Positions 47,344 to 60,990 of a stretch of 64,000 nucleotides of DNA are shown here, piece by piece. The DNA is from Polyodon spathula (taxonomy: Eukaryota > Chordata > Actinopteri > Acipenseriformes > Polyodontidae). The notes below the pieces were generated by a model. It worked only from the letters and a program-made list of their open reading frames with translations, made no database searches and was not told the DNA's origin. Position 1 is the stretch's first letter. Every line of letters begins with the position of its first letter. The translations under genes and the position numbers were made by a program. The DNA is taken from NCBI RefSeq assembly GCF_017654505.1, contig NC_054534.1, forward strand, positions 28,265,689 through 28,329,688. The letters are read 5' to 3'.

Positions 47344-47791
47344 AATTGTAAATCAATGTATTGACTGTGTTTTATGTGTTTGCATCATTAATATTTGACA
47401 CAACAGTAAATCCAACACAACTTTAAAGAAAGGAGAGAATCTCTGACAACACAAGCTTCCTCAGATCACTCCTGTCCAATTGAAACTGCCGACTGATGTA
47501 AACTTCACAGTTGCCAAGTCTGTTTATAATAAGCAGAATTGGGCTTGTTTTTGAGAGTCGCTGGTTGGAACTTGCTTAAACACCCATACTCTAACATGTG
47601 TCGCTTGTTTTGGGCTTGTTTGGAAAGGCTGTGTTGTTGTTTTTTTTTCTCGTGAGACTTGGGGTCACTGGTAACCTTCCCTGTCTGTCTCACAGCAGGC
47701 AGTGCCAATTTTGGGAACAAACTAATGCTGCACTTCAGTCCGTTTCATCAGTATCCGCCACCTCCCTTTCAAGTGCCCACTACCTGTATTT

Positions 47792-47998
47792 GCTGATCCC
47801 TGGAGCCAGCATTACACTTCAGCAATCAACACAGGACAGAAGGGTATCTTCATCATCAGATGGATAGCAACGCAATGGCTGGAGATGCAGATGGATCACA
47901 TTACTTTAAAGCTACATCTTAGTTGGTGCTTATCATGACGAGAGCCGAGTTCAAATCAGCATTAAGTTTAACATCTACTCTCATGTAATGGAAATCAT
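47792..47998 (-). mobile_element. SINE body, copy 3
   Basis: Runs GCTGATCCCTGGAGCCAGCA to TGTAATGGAAATCAT on the plus strand, with the same limits as 35641-35853 and only scattered differences. It is inserted within the G4...C4 element. Confidence 0.8.
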
Positions 47999-48068
47999 TT
48001 TTGTCTAAGCCTGGTGTTGAATGCTTCCTCAGCAGCTGTCAGCCGTCTGGACAGGAGGATCCTCCATC

Positions 48069-48268
<200 letters not shown>

Positions 48269-48748
48269 GTCTCTGCCAGGTTTTCAGCCATGGTGATCTG
48301 CAATGCGTGTTGGTCAGTTTCATTTTATACCTCCAAGTTTAATTAATGAACTAATTAATGAGTCGTAAGATGGTTGAAACAGCATTCACTACTAATGACA
48401 TTTGAAAAACAATTTGGGCAAGAATAGTAAAACACATTATTAACCAGCCAAACATGAGGTATTTTGCTTTATTACAGGAGCTTAGATTTACTCGTGTACC
48501 AGTTCTGTGCGCATGGAAACCACATTTTCACAAAAGTTCACTAGTAATCTACAAAAACAGCACAAGTACTTTACATATAGCTAATTTTGATATCAAACGC
48601 CACTTTTCCCATTCATTTGCATGACGCAGAGTGAAAAGTCCGGTTTACTTGAGTAAAATAAATTGAGCGAATGGAAACCCAGAAAACATTTTTCTCGTGT
48701 AAATGTCTCGAGTTTAAAAAAAAAAAAAAACTTGCATTGAAACCCCAT

Positions 48749-49130
48749 GATTGATTGCATAATGGTTTCTGCCTGATTACCACTTTTTTTTTTTTTTTTT
48801 TTTTAAGGACCATGTGCAATAAAAACATTCTTGCATCACACCCAAGTTAGGTACAGCTAATTTACACTGGTAGTCCTGCAAACTAAACTACAAATACAAT
48901 GCTAATAACAATAAAACAACATTAAAATTCAATTAAAAATGCTAAAATAAAAGACAATTAAAAATAACAATAAAAACCAATAAAATACAATAAAAGAAAG
49001 TCAACAAATGGAAGGGGACTAGACAGGGTCACAAAGCTGGTCCTGTTTCAACCATTTGTGTAATTCGCACAGTATGATAGTTTTGTAATCATCTTACAAT
49101 TTCTGAAGAATGTTACATCTGTTGTTTCGG
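48749..49130. other. AT-rich stretch, possible LINE tail
   Basis: Contains a poly-T run (48784-48804) and a series of AATAAAA words at 48900-49005 resembling a decayed retroposon tail. Not assignable. Confidence 0.3.
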
Positions 49131-49373
<243 letters not shown>

Positions 49374-49524
49374 CACAGGCTTACTAAAACAGCAGATGTT
49401 GTGAATATTGTAAGATTCCTTAAGTAATAAAAAAAACTGTCATACTGTGCGAATTACAATTCAGACATTTGAATGATTTAGGTTTCCTATTAAAATTCCC
49501 TTTTCTAATTTTGTTTGAAACTGC

Positions 49525-49564
49525 CCCCCCCCCCCCACCACCACCACCACACACACACACACAC
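49525..49564. repeat. (C)n(CCA)n(CA)n microsatellite
   Basis: A run of C followed by CCA and CA units. Confidence 0.95.
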
Positions 49565-49569
49565 AATTC

Positions 49570-52500
49570 TCATTACTTTAATGGAATTGAGTATGTCCTG
49601 TCAAGCACAATGATTACTATACAATATGTTGCAAGTGTAAATGTAATTTAATTCTGAAGGCAAAATTATGTATAGTCTACCAAGTATATTGTCACTGTAA
49701 ATGCTACACTGATGAATTCATCTGAGTCACACTTCACAGTAAGCGAAACTAGATCTCCTGCAAATAAAACATAAAGGTCAATACTGTTTAAAGTTACGTA
49801 ACGTGTTACCTCTACACATGGGAAAAGCTAATCATGTTAATTAAAATAGTTTGCTTACTTACTGAGGTACAACGAAACAATGAACAAAACTAGTAATCAC
49901 ACCCAGTATATCACAGCCTCAGAGATTGGATGCATAAATTATATTACAAAGCAGCACGGCATAAAGAGAATACAAACATTAATGACATTTAATCAAATCA
50001 TCAAAGGGCATGGCCAGCACATGAGGCAAGCAGCATCACAATAGGGTTTTTCTCTTGATGGTTTTAATGTTACAGACAAACAAAACAAGAAACTGCTCCT
50101 AAAGCTGTTTTTAATCCATAGTTCTTAACCCTTGCTACCCTAAGCCTGGCAGTCATGCTCTGTTCCATTATTTAACCCAGCCCACCAGTCTGAATTCACA
50201 TTAGTGATGCACGGAAATGGGAGCGTCCAGCTGACTTGTTTGCTTCTGCCAGTTTATTTCTGAAATGCCCTGCTCACAGGGATGAATGGTGAATAGATTT
50301 ACATTTTCATTATCGCACCAAACATCTGTTTTGTTACATAACTTCAAGCAGATTCTGTAAGGCAGAATTATTCAAAAATGGAAAAATGTTTTATTCCCCG
50401 AATGAGCACCAGGCATCATTATGCTAATTCATACCTGCTACATTTATCTCTAACAACGCACCTTACAGCTTCTGCAGGGTTTGTTCTTAGTGAAATATAT
50501 GGCTGATAACAGCTGACAATTTAAAAGAAATTCTATGAAGCAGATGAACAGAAATTATGGCTCTTATTTTCAGAATTTGTTACGGAAAGCGAACATTTTG
50601 GTAAATGTAGTTTCCAAATTGGATTATTTTAAAAAGTATTGCTTATGTTCCTGCCATCATGCATAGAAATGTTTTATAGCCATCAATGGTAATTTATATT
50701 AGATTGGTAACTATCATAACTATGTTAAATCATGCTGAGAATCTCCTTGTGCAAAGATGCAGTACAATTACTTTCATATGCAGCACTGTTCATTGAAATG
50801 TAGTAAAATCTGCATTAATGATCACATGAATTAAGCTGCTGTCAGGTTATTCAGATCTTAAGTACAAGGCTGTAAGGCTACATCATTATGTATTTGTGGA
50901 TGCAGAGGGGTGGGAGTGTTAGTTGAAGAGAGATAGTACCACTAACAGTTCCACCAGTAGGATTACAGTGTGTGGTCCTGTATACTGTATGTTATACTGA
51001 TAGGCAGAAAAAACACTGACATCTAATAATTGTTCTTTCAGTTTAGAATGACCCACCAAATTACAGGTTTCTGTCCAAGTGAACTGTAATAATGTCACGC
51101 TTACATTTTATCACCTGGTTTCTATCGTTTTTATCACTTTTTCTGAGAAGGTGCTTATCTTGAGAGACGGGGCAAAATATAAAGCTGTACAAAGTTTTGT
51201 TTACTTGTGTGACTTTGACACAGCCACACGATAAGCACTTCTATTGACACTGTGTTTCACACCATCAATGTGCTTCAATTTTCAATTGCTTTGTTTTCCT
51301 GAAGATTACACTGCGTCATGAAAAACTATCAAAATATGGTCACTAAACTGCATATTAATATTTCCACAGAGCATATCAACAAGATGCATTTGTGAAGGTG
51401 CAGTATTGCATACAGTTATACAGTTAGGTTGCTCATACAGTCAAACCTGCTTAAGATCACTTATAAGGGACTGTGCATACATTGTGAAAATAAGCAGAGT
51501 TGACTTTATCAGGAGTTCATCAATAACCTAACAAACCAAATGACCACATGCAAATTTAAACCAGTTTAAGTTCTATTCTTAGTCCCTCTACTTTTCTGTA
51601 AACAGCGTTGTGAGGCACTCAGAATTATATTCCTGTTCTTAAGAATCTTTGAGAAGAGAAATTTGTAAGCAAGTTTGTTTGTTTGTTCAGATAGAGTAAC
51701 TATTTCAGCCTTTGTGGCGTTGTTTAAATCTTTTAGTTTCTGAGACTTTTTCATTTTAATATGCAATGGTAAAAAAAAAAACTGATCACATGCTTTTAAC
51801 CTCCACGGGTCAAGCAGGGTAAACATGTGACACAAGGCTGTCCAGTACAATCTATACACAATGTGTCTACAGTACAGGACAGTACATGCAACATTTTGAA
51901 GTGATGTTAAGTGGGATGGAAATCAATTGTATGACTGAACAAAAACAAAGAATCCCCAAATCCCAGAGGCATGACAGGAAAATGGTGCCTCATTTTGCCT
52001 CCTGAACTATACAAGAGCTTGAAAATAACATTTACAACATTTAATAGATGCATTTAACAGAGCAAATGTATAGTATATCTCTATAAAGGTATTTATGAAG
52101 TATTACATGTTGAATGATATCTTAAATAGTGGGAAACTACAGCTGCTGGAAGCTGCCCCTGGAGGCGGTATGGATGCAAGATAATATTATGTTGTTAAGC
52201 TTGACACAGTGCAAGACAACTACAATTCAATGAACTTTACATTTTTTATTTATTTATTTATTTTTTTTAAGTGTAAAGCAGGCTTTGAGGATTAACATTA
52301 AAAACAAGCTTCTCAGTTAGATTTTCACAGTTTATGTGAAAGTCGACACCATCTGAACTGTTCCACTTATCCAGAGACAACAATACTCGGTACGATCAGT
52401 GGTGCAGTTTTAATGTCTTCTCTCTATTTAAACTCTTTCTTTAAATTCAAAACAATCCCATTTTAAATAATGCGTCCATCACACTTGTCAGATAAATCCA

Positions 52501-55210
52501 CAGGCATCATCGTTTTTCTAAAGTCATACACAGGATGAGAGGTTCTCACGAAGGTTTTTCTTAACACTACAGTGTGTCCTGGAATTCTTAAACACTAGCA
52601 CTGCCATGGCTGTACTCATACCTAAAACTGCTGCCGGCAGTCATTATGACGGTTACATTTTAAACAACATCAATATTAAATAAATGATTCAGAATAGAGA
52701 TAATTTAAGGACATTATTTTGACCTATGTTGCTATTTAGAAAGGGCAAAACTATAGTATATCTTGTAATGAAAATATAAATCTTCCTTTTTTTGCATTTT
52801 CAGGTTGCATTTCTTGTAATATAAAATAACAATTTCACCAGTAATGATTATAAAGTATTATGTAGTGTGAGGTATTAACCTTTGATCCTGTGCTTTTGTT
52901 ATGCATGTTATGTTTAGCTGTGTAAACTTGAGATCTTTTTCTTTGTGGCTGAGATAAAACAAACACCTTTTGATTATGTGACTGATTTTATACTAGTTTA
53001 GTTCATCTGTTCCTACTTTCCAGGGAAAATATACCATGACTGCCTAGACTCCACTATAATAAGAGGCAATTCTGTTACAGATACAAGCAGTAATTCTTAT
53101 CACCGCTATACAGACCTTGTAATGAACATGACTAGTGTTTATGGATGAGTTCACATAGGCTCATTTGACTTTTACTGAGTTTCAAAGGGGCATTTTATTC
53201 CTAGTGGAGTTGCATGTATAATGAAGATCAGTTTGAAATAAAGAAATGCATTTACAAGTATCTCGAAATTGCTTGCAGATACTCTCTTCTCAATACATTT
53301 GGCCAGTACATCTCATACTGACAGGGGCTGTGAGGCCTTCATTCTACTATATAATTTGTAGATTGTGTTCTGTGGCACTGTATCTATTTGGTTCCATAAA
53401 ATGGTTCTTATTGGAACAGCAATTCAAACAGTGAATACAATACTTTGCACCTTCAGCATTGATTCTATATGACATATGCATTTTCCTTCTCATGGTATAC
53501 CTCCAATTGAAGTGATAGACACTACCGTACCATTCTTCTGACTACTGTATAACCTTTCCAGTCAGCAGGAAATTGCTCTCTTATCATGCCTTATTTAGGG
53601 TTAATGGACTATTTTCTGTGTTTCTCACACATACCAAAACGTCTGCCATTTGCACCCTGGGGACGCAGCGTTGCCAGATGGATGACACAAGAAATTGTTT
53701 CCAAAGTCCAAAGAAAAGAGAACTGTACTCAACCTTATGCAATTGGTCCTACCTTTTGTAACTGGTCCACAATCTCAAATGACAACAGTTACTGATGACA
53801 TATTTTCCAATCATTATTAGTCAGTCATTTTTAGTTTAGGTTATTTTGTACCTTTTAGTGTTGTTATGGACCTAATAGTTGTAATGTGGCAGCTTATTCC
53901 TTTGTTTTGAAAAGGGAATTCAGAAAGTGACATCATAGTACCATTTCTAATAGATAGAATGTTCATATTATGCGGTTTGTGGTTATTCCATAAACCACAA
54001 TGGCTCAATAAATGACTCGCCACGTCAAGTGTAGAGTGGGTTGTTAAACCAATCCTCATGAGTGAAATACAAATACAGTCGCAGTCCAAGTTCTTTCACA
54101 GAACATTCTGTTTATAATGGGAAAAATCAGTCAATATCTTAAATTGATTAAACTCAGATAATCTATGAATGAGACTAGTGGGCAAACGTGTTTCTTTTCA
54201 CTTGCGTATCACCAGTGAGATAACATTTTTGATGAAAGAGTGAGAAGATAAAAAAAAAAAACAAGAGAATCAGGCCTGGAAAATGTATTTAAAAACTACC
54301 CCCGCTGTGTTATTTGCTTTGAAAATGGAGTTGGGATGTAATGCATGGATTGAAAAATTGTAATATAATGTGATGTTGATAAGGATAAAAATGTGACTTA
54401 CTCATTATCTTAGCAAATCTTGCCTTTCATTAATTTCTTTCTGCTGGTATTTGATTTGCCATTGTTTTGAAAGAAGATTTAAATGATGGGCCTATGTAAT
54501 CAGTAGCCACATCCCAGTGTTTTCCTTTCACAATGGTTACCTGCAGTCTTGTAGCTGCACTGAAAACAATGCCTACAGTATAGTGTACCATTGAACTGTT
54601 CAATTCCAGATCATAGCTTCTAAATAAGTAAAGGAAGCACGTCAGTTCTTTTTGATAATATCACCCTCGACACAGGGCGTCTAATCATATTTTCTCAATG
54701 GACTGACAACAGATTTTATAATGGTACATTTAAGTAGTTGAATTATATGAATAGTAAATGGTTCATTCCACACTGGTAAATACAAAAAATAAAGGGTTAT
54801 GTATCAGCAACTTTCTAATACTCTGCCATATTGTGCAATTTAAAAAAAAAACTCTAAGCAACAGAACTCATCAAATACTTGAACGACAATGGATTGATAG
54901 ACAATGTTTATTAGCCGACCAGGAACTGCTAACAGGAATGGCTGGTTTCTTCACTGTTCCTGCATTTACAGTATAGTAAATAACCTCCAAAACAGAAGGG
55001 CCAAATTATAATCTTTCAATACATAGCCATTATACTGTGCCTAATTATAATAACCGATGTCTGCAAGCAAGGATCAGTGAAAACTGGTGAGCTCTAAGAA
55101 AATATGTTTTACAGGCAGAGAATGTAATCATTTAGATTAGATATTGTATTATTTATCCCAAAAGAAAATACTGATTCTTTTTGTATTATTACTTACAACA
55201 TTGGAATTAC
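49570..55210. other. Long stretch without recognisable features
   Basis: 5.6 kb of AT-rich but complex sequence with no LINE, SINE, DNA-transposon end or coding motif that I recognise. Open frames of 60-97 codons are unmotivated. In a repeat-dense window this is the largest repeat-poor block and may be intronic or regulatory. Confidence 0.4.
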
Positions 55211-55214
55211 AGTA

Positions 55215-55221
55215 CCCCCCC

Positions 55222-55253
<32 letters not shown>
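55215..55253. repeat. (C)n(CA)n microsatellite
   Basis: Nine C residues followed by about 15 CA units. Confidence 0.95.
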
Positions 55254-55259
<6 letters not shown>

Positions 55260-55483
55260 AACACACACATACCTACAATTACCAACCAGAACAATTACTT
55301 GTCTACATTTCCCGAGGTTCACAACATTAGCTTTGTTCAAAGTTTCCATTTAAAACTTCACATTGCAGTTATAAATCATTTGTTCTTGCTCAAAAGGGAA
55401 TCCATCAATGCTTTTTCTTTAGGTGACAACCATGACCTGTACAAATATAAAAAGACCTAAGGGCCCAGGCAAGTGTTTTCTAA

Positions 55484-56468
55484 ACGCAGGTGGGATTCAA
55501 GGAAACACATGTACATGGATTAGGGAGTGTTTAATATGTAGAAAACAGAAAGTACTGATTAGAGGAGAAACCTCAGAATGGAGTGAGGTAACCAGTGGAG
55601 TACCACAGGGATCAGTATCAGGTCCTCTGCTATTCCTAATCTACATTAATGATTTAGATTCTGGTATAGTAAGCAAACTTGTTAAATTCGCAGACGGGGA
55701 ATGGCAAACACTGCTGCAGCAGGAAAGGTCATTCAAAATGATCTAGACAAGATTCAGAACTGGGCAGACAAATGGCAAATGACATTTAATAGAGAAAAGT
55801 GTAAGGTACTGCACGCAGGAAATAAAAATGTGCATTATAAATATCATATGGGACATACTGAAATTGGAGAAGGAATCTATGAAAAAGACCTAGGAGTTTT
55901 TGTTGACTCAGAAATGTCTTCATCTAGACAATGTGGGGAAGCGATAAAAAAGGCCAACAAGATGCTCAGATATATTGTGAATTTAAATCAAGGGAAGTAA
56001 TGTTAAAACTTTACAATGCATTAGTAAGACCTCATCTAGAATATTGTGTTCAGTTCTGGTCACCTCGCTACAAAAAGGATATTGCAACTCTAGAAAGAGT
56101 GCAAAGAAAAGCGGCCAGAATTATTCTGGGTTTAAAAGATGTCATATGCAGACAGGCTAAAAGAATCTAATCTATTCAGTCTTGATCAAAGAAGACTACA
56201 TGGAGATCTGATTCAAGCATTCAAAATTCTAAAAGATATTGACAATGTCGACCCAAGGGACTTTTTCGACTGGAAAAAAGAAACAAGGACCAGGGGTCAC
56301 AAATGGAGATTAGACAAAGGGGCATTCAGAACAGAAAATAGGAGGCACTTTTTTACGCAGAGAATCATGAGGGTCTGGAACCAACTCCCCAGTAATGTTG
56401 TTGAAGCTGACACCCTGGGATCATTCAACAAGCTGCTTGATGAGATTCTGGGATCAATAAGCTACTAA
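55484..56468 (+). pseudogene. CR1 ORF2 fragment, multiply frameshifted
   Basis: The first frame reads GIQGNTCTWIREC to KLVKFAD. A small deletion right after FAD destroys the second Asp of the catalytic FADD and shifts the frame. The next frame covers KVIQNDLDKIQNWADKWQMTFNREKCKVLHAG to about 55975. A further shift gives [26 protein letters not shown] to about 56135. A third shift leads into [23 protein letters not shown] and the C-terminus DEILGSISY. Three frame changes and a broken catalytic motif make it inactive. Confidence 0.88.
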
Positions 56469-56535
56469 CAACCAAACGAGCAAGATGGGCCAAATGGCCT
56501 CCTCTCGTTTGTAAACTTTCTTATGTTCTTATATC
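55484..56535 (+). mobile_element. CR1-type LINE, 5'-truncated (copy C)
   Basis: Same family as 3655-4993 and 5026-6005. It starts at AGGTGGGATTCAAGGAAACA in the RT domain and ends at the TTCTTATG tail. It is more decayed than the other two. Confidence 0.88.
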
Positions 56536-56539
56536 TTAG

Positions 56540-57840
56540 CATGTGTGTTCCTCAACATCAAAGCAACTTTAAATACATTTTAAATAATTTTTAAGATTAC
56601 CAAACCCTTAAAAGAGATTTGGCAGAATGATTAAACCGAGGACAATACATAAAGTAATTTCCACCTTAATGAGCATAACCTCATTGCATTCATTGTCATG
56701 GAGCTGCTGGAGAAGTTAGACTGCATTTTAATCATCTGCAAGGGCGCCGGTCTGTTTTTGTTGTATACTGTACTTGTTGTATTAGGAACTGGAAAGTGAA
56801 AAACAGGGATGCTGCTGCATACAGTATATTACAAGAAGAGAATGCCACATGGAAAAATTGTAAGGCACCACTTGACAATTTTAAACACTGTACAAAATAC
56901 AATGCAGTAGAGTACAAGTATCCCATTCTGTAACAAGGGGCATCGTTTTTTTTCTACCAAAATAATTATCTTTACACCTGACAAAAAGAACCTGAAGTAA
57001 AGTAAAATCTGATAAGCTCAAGATAACCCACTTCTTTCAACTCTGCTCGGTATCTTTTGACATTACCAGATACTAACCTGAGAACTAATGATAACCCAAA
57101 AGAACCCTAAGTTCTAGAAACTGTGTTGTTGGACTCTCAGCTTTCTATTATAAAATACTTTATATGTAACATTCTCAGTTAAAACAATGAGAAATGTGTT
57201 CCTTAAGAAAAGAAGCATCCATGGATATCTGAAAAGACACCAATATTCTTTAAAAGATCCCTATATTTACCTTATTACCTATAAACCTTTTCAATACTAT
57301 TTGACTCACACAAGTTTACAAATCCCTGCAAAATTGTAAAGGTTTTCTTTTAAGTCTTTAAAGCACGCAAAAAACATTAAAACAGATGTGTTGACAGGAT
57401 ACAATCTTTGATAACATAATCTGTCATAACACCAGCTGACCACCGGGCAGGAAACCCGAGACTCTGCTTGGAACTGCTTTTCCCAGTGTACGTCATGCCG
57501 TTGCTTAAACTGCGTCAATTGACCCGTGTGCTTCCTGAGAGGCTTTCTATCTACTGTAGACAATCGGTTTTCAAAGCTGCAATATATATGGGCACATGAA
57601 AAACCACTTTAGAATGTAGGCAATGTCTCTAGGAATTATAATTATTTAGAGGCATTAAACAGATGTTTGAAATTCTTCCAAAACAAATTAACATCAGATT
57701 TTAGAACTTAGCACATACAACCGTACCTGAACAGTTCTTTTTACAAGCATAACGAGCTAGAACATTAGCATGTGGAAAAATCTACATAGTATGCTTTATT
57801 AACATTGAACAATGCTTTTTAAATTATACACACACTATAT
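56540..57840. other. Unannotated stretch
   Basis: No recognised feature. Confidence 0.5.
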
Positions 57841-57846
57841 ATATTA

Positions 57847-58010
57847 TCTCTCTCTCTCTCTCTGTTCTCCAATCCGAACACACGCAACCACTCAAAATAG
57901 TGGATGGCATTTTCGCCCGTCATACATTTAAACAAAAAATGTTTTTTCAACGTCATATATTAAATACATAAATAATAATCATAATAATAACAACAATAAT
58001 AAATACATAT
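57847..58010. repeat. Short (TC)n and (AAT)n arrays
   Basis: TCTCTCTC at 57847-57861 and degenerate AATAAT words at 57969-58005. Confidence 0.7.
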
Positions 58011-58680
58011 TTATATACAGGGCCTGGGCACCCACCACAGTTATCCATTGACAGAAGAGACGTTCTACACACCTGGCAAACTCTCTGCTAAAAGGCTATC
58101 TCAACAATTCTGGAATAGATGTTTTCTGACAGTTTTCATCAGACTACACGTCTTCACTATTTTTGAGGCGTTCTGTCATTATAGTCCTCCATATATTTTC
58201 TTTAACGGGTATACAATATCATTACCTGTTAGCCTTTCTCCCAAGCACCACACAGAAAGACAGCTGCATGAGCTCAGTAACATCAGCCCATACATGGAAA
58301 TCACTGCACTGTGGTAAGTGGAATGGGGTGCACAGTAACAAATGGCCCACTCATCCCTAATTAATCTCAGGAGGGCCTATATTTTTACTGCTGTTTCTCA
58401 CTCATAAAAGTGTGATATTTAAATGAGTAACATTTCAGAAACTTACTATTTCATGAAATGTAAATGTTGGGGGGAAATGGAGTGCTTGTCCTTAATTGTA
58501 GCTTACAACCCACATGGTCATCCCACACAAATGCTGTCATGGGAATTTCCTCATAATGACTGAAGCGCTGGGACGGGAGTGAAAAAACAGCTAGTGCAGG
58601 AGTGGTCAGAAGTATACTTTCGGCCTTAAATATAGAGCTGTTCTCTCAAAGTAGATGCCAATAAGGATGAATGTGTTAAA
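58011..58680. other. Unannotated stretch
   Basis: No recognised feature. Confidence 0.5.
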
Positions 58681-58685
58681 AATAG

Positions 58686-59015
58686 CTAGGTCGGCCAGGG
58701 TGTCCTCGGCTCACCGCGCACCAGTGACCCCTGGATTCTGGCCGGGCACCTGCGGGTTTGCCTGTTAGCTGCCTGGGAGCTTTGATATCCTCCACACTGT
58801 AGCTCCTGGGCGGCTGCATGGTGAATCCGCAGTGTGTAAAGAAGCGATCGGCTGACGGCACACGCTTCGGAGGACCGCGTGTGTTCGTCTTCGCCGCTCC
58901 CGAGTCAGTGCAGGGGTGGTAGCGGTGAGCTGAACTTAATTGGCAGTTTCAAACTGGGAGAAAATAAAAATAATTAGCAATGACTAAATTTGTAAAAATA
59001 AATAAATAAATAAAA
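58686..59015 (+). mobile_element. GC-rich SINE-type repeat
   Basis: Runs from TAGGTCGGCCAGGGTGTCCT through CTGACGGCACACGCTTCGGA and GAGTCAGTGCAGGGGTGGTA to an A-rich tail AATTAGCAATGACTAAAT plus (AAAT)n. It is markedly GC-rich against the AT-rich background. From memory this matches the body of a high-copy tRNA-derived SINE of sturgeons and paddlefish. The tRNA head is missing, so the copy is 5'-truncated. Confidence 0.65.
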
Positions 59016-60390
59016 TGACATTGATATAACTGCACGTTAAAACAAACAATGCAGAGGGCGATCTTTTAACAAATCATCTGCCCATCATCCCAACAGTGAT
59101 TCTTGCGCTTGATTACACAACTAGTTTCCCAGCCTCTTCTGCTACCAATTCCCTGACATGATACCTAGTTTGATTCAGTAGGACAGCAGTTACATAACTG
59201 AGAGGATCTTCAACCCAGCAGCACTTCTTAAAGGCAAGCAGACAATGCAATTTCTGGAAATTCAACACTCCAAATGTACAAAGGATGTGAGATCGATGCA
59301 ACCTAAATATTATTTAATATATAATCTACAAAAAAATCTTAGTGTAGCACAAAAAAAAAAAAAAAAACACAACACTACCAGAATCTAGGTGTCCAAGACC
59401 CAAGACCATATCAGTATAGACTTTCAGCCAATCAGAGCACATGTTTCGCCCTATGAAATCTCACAACACATCACGGAGGAACCCTATTCATAACATCAAC
59501 CATGTCACTTTCAGTTTTTACCTTGCAGTATTCTCCAATCAGCACGGTTGACCTGCTTTAAAAACTCGTACCTAAGGCTCTTTTTCAAATTCCATTCAAC
59601 AGCAAAGTACCGGTGATATCACAGTCGGCGGAGTATCTCAGGCACTTGAGGGTATTCTCTTCATCATTTTTTTCAAAGGAATTGACTATAAAGGTTGATA
59701 ATGATTAGACAACAAATAAAGCTGGATTATTAAAGTGCATATTAATAATAAAGTAGTATGTAATGGATGTGTAGGACTGCAAGCGTCTATGCATTAAATC
59801 TGCACTTGCAGCTGGTCCGTTCACTTCTACTCTTGCCAACATATAAAGATGTTTGCTGTCCTGTAACATTGGTTATGTTTACAATGTAAAAAAGTGACTG
59901 ATGTGCTGCTGGCACATTTTATTTTCAATTTACCTGCTTTTTTAGGAGGCTTTACAAGAAACTTGAGGCGTGAGGCGGGTGTCATTGTATTTTTTTTGAG
60001 ACAGGGCTATGCTAAAGTGTTATAGTTTAATGAAAGTTAAAATTAAAAATACATTTGAGACATGTTATATAGCAAAATAAATCTAAAAAAATGCATTCTT
60101 AAACATAGCAAAATTAAATACTGCAATACTCTAAAAAACAAACAAACAAACAAAAAAACATAGGTAGCCTATTACAACAATTCAATTCAAAAGAGTGTGT
60201 GTATGTACTGTATATTTAGCACAGCCTGTCTTTTTGTAAAATAAATATTTGGTCTCAGGGCAGATTGCATAAATAAATAAATGAATGAATGAATGAACGC
60301 ATGAATGAATGAATTAAAATAATGTGTGCCTATACCACTCAGCTATACAACCTCATAAAAATCTTATGAAAATAATCACGTTATAACATA
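59016..60390. other. Unannotated stretch
   Basis: An A-run at 59350-59367 and (AATG)n near 60276-60312. No gene recognised. Confidence 0.5.
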
Positions 60391-60391
60391 C

Positions 60392-60990
60392 TGTAACGAT
60401 CTGTGCATTTGTGTTCTTGAGTGTATGTGTGTTTACGTGCTGTGTGTGTCTTATGTCGTTCCCGTTGTTTGTAATTGTATTCCTGTCTCCCTCTGTATTT
60501 CCGGCCATTGTTCAACTCTCTTTGTTGCTGTGTGACCCGAGCCTGCGCGCGGGGGCATGTTCTGTGTCTCCCCTGTGATTGGTCCTTCCCTCTATATCAG
60601 TCGTGTAGTGCATGGTCTGTGTCTCCCCTGTGATTGGCCCTTTCCTCTATATCAGTCATGTAGTGCATGGTCTGTGTCTCCCCTGTGATTAGCCCTTCCC
60701 TCTATATCAGTCGTGTAGTGTATGGTCTGTGTCTCCCCTGTGATTGGCCCTTCCTTCTGTATCAGTCGTGTAGTGCATGTTGGAAGCTCCTGTTTTCTGG
60801 CTGCCTGTGAAAGGCTACAATACTGTAACCCAAGAGCCCCTCGTTCTAACAGTGCTACTGGTAACAATAAACACCTGAGATCGTGGGACTAACAATTCTC
60901 TCTTCCCCACAGCAAGCCACTGTGGGCCTGGTTATTTGAAGAGGATCCCGTCCCAATAAACAATGACTTATGCAGTGCAGTCCACTGCAG
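60392..60990 (+). mobile_element. LTR-like promoter/polyadenylation unit
   Basis: Begins TGTAACGATCTGTG and has a G/C-richer promoter part with four 55-bp modules. AATAAA signals follow at about 60867 (AATAAACACCTGAG) and 60955. The order promoter, then polyadenylation signal, then trailer is that of an LTR. The right boundary and a target duplication were not identified, so solo-LTR status is inferred. Confidence 0.45.
60556..60775 (+). repeat. Four 55-bp tandem promoter-like modules
   Basis: Units start at 60556, 60611, 60666 and 60721, an exact 55-bp period. Each holds TGTGTCTCCCCTGTGATTGG (an inverted CCAAT core, mutated to ATTAG in unit 3) and CTATATCAG (TATA-like, CTGTATCAG in unit 4), 13-15 bp apart. 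Confidence 0.95.

Noticed and set aside
60652..60867. 71-codon minus-strand frame
   Set aside because: It is the antisense of the 55-bp tandem modules and repeats itself for that reason.
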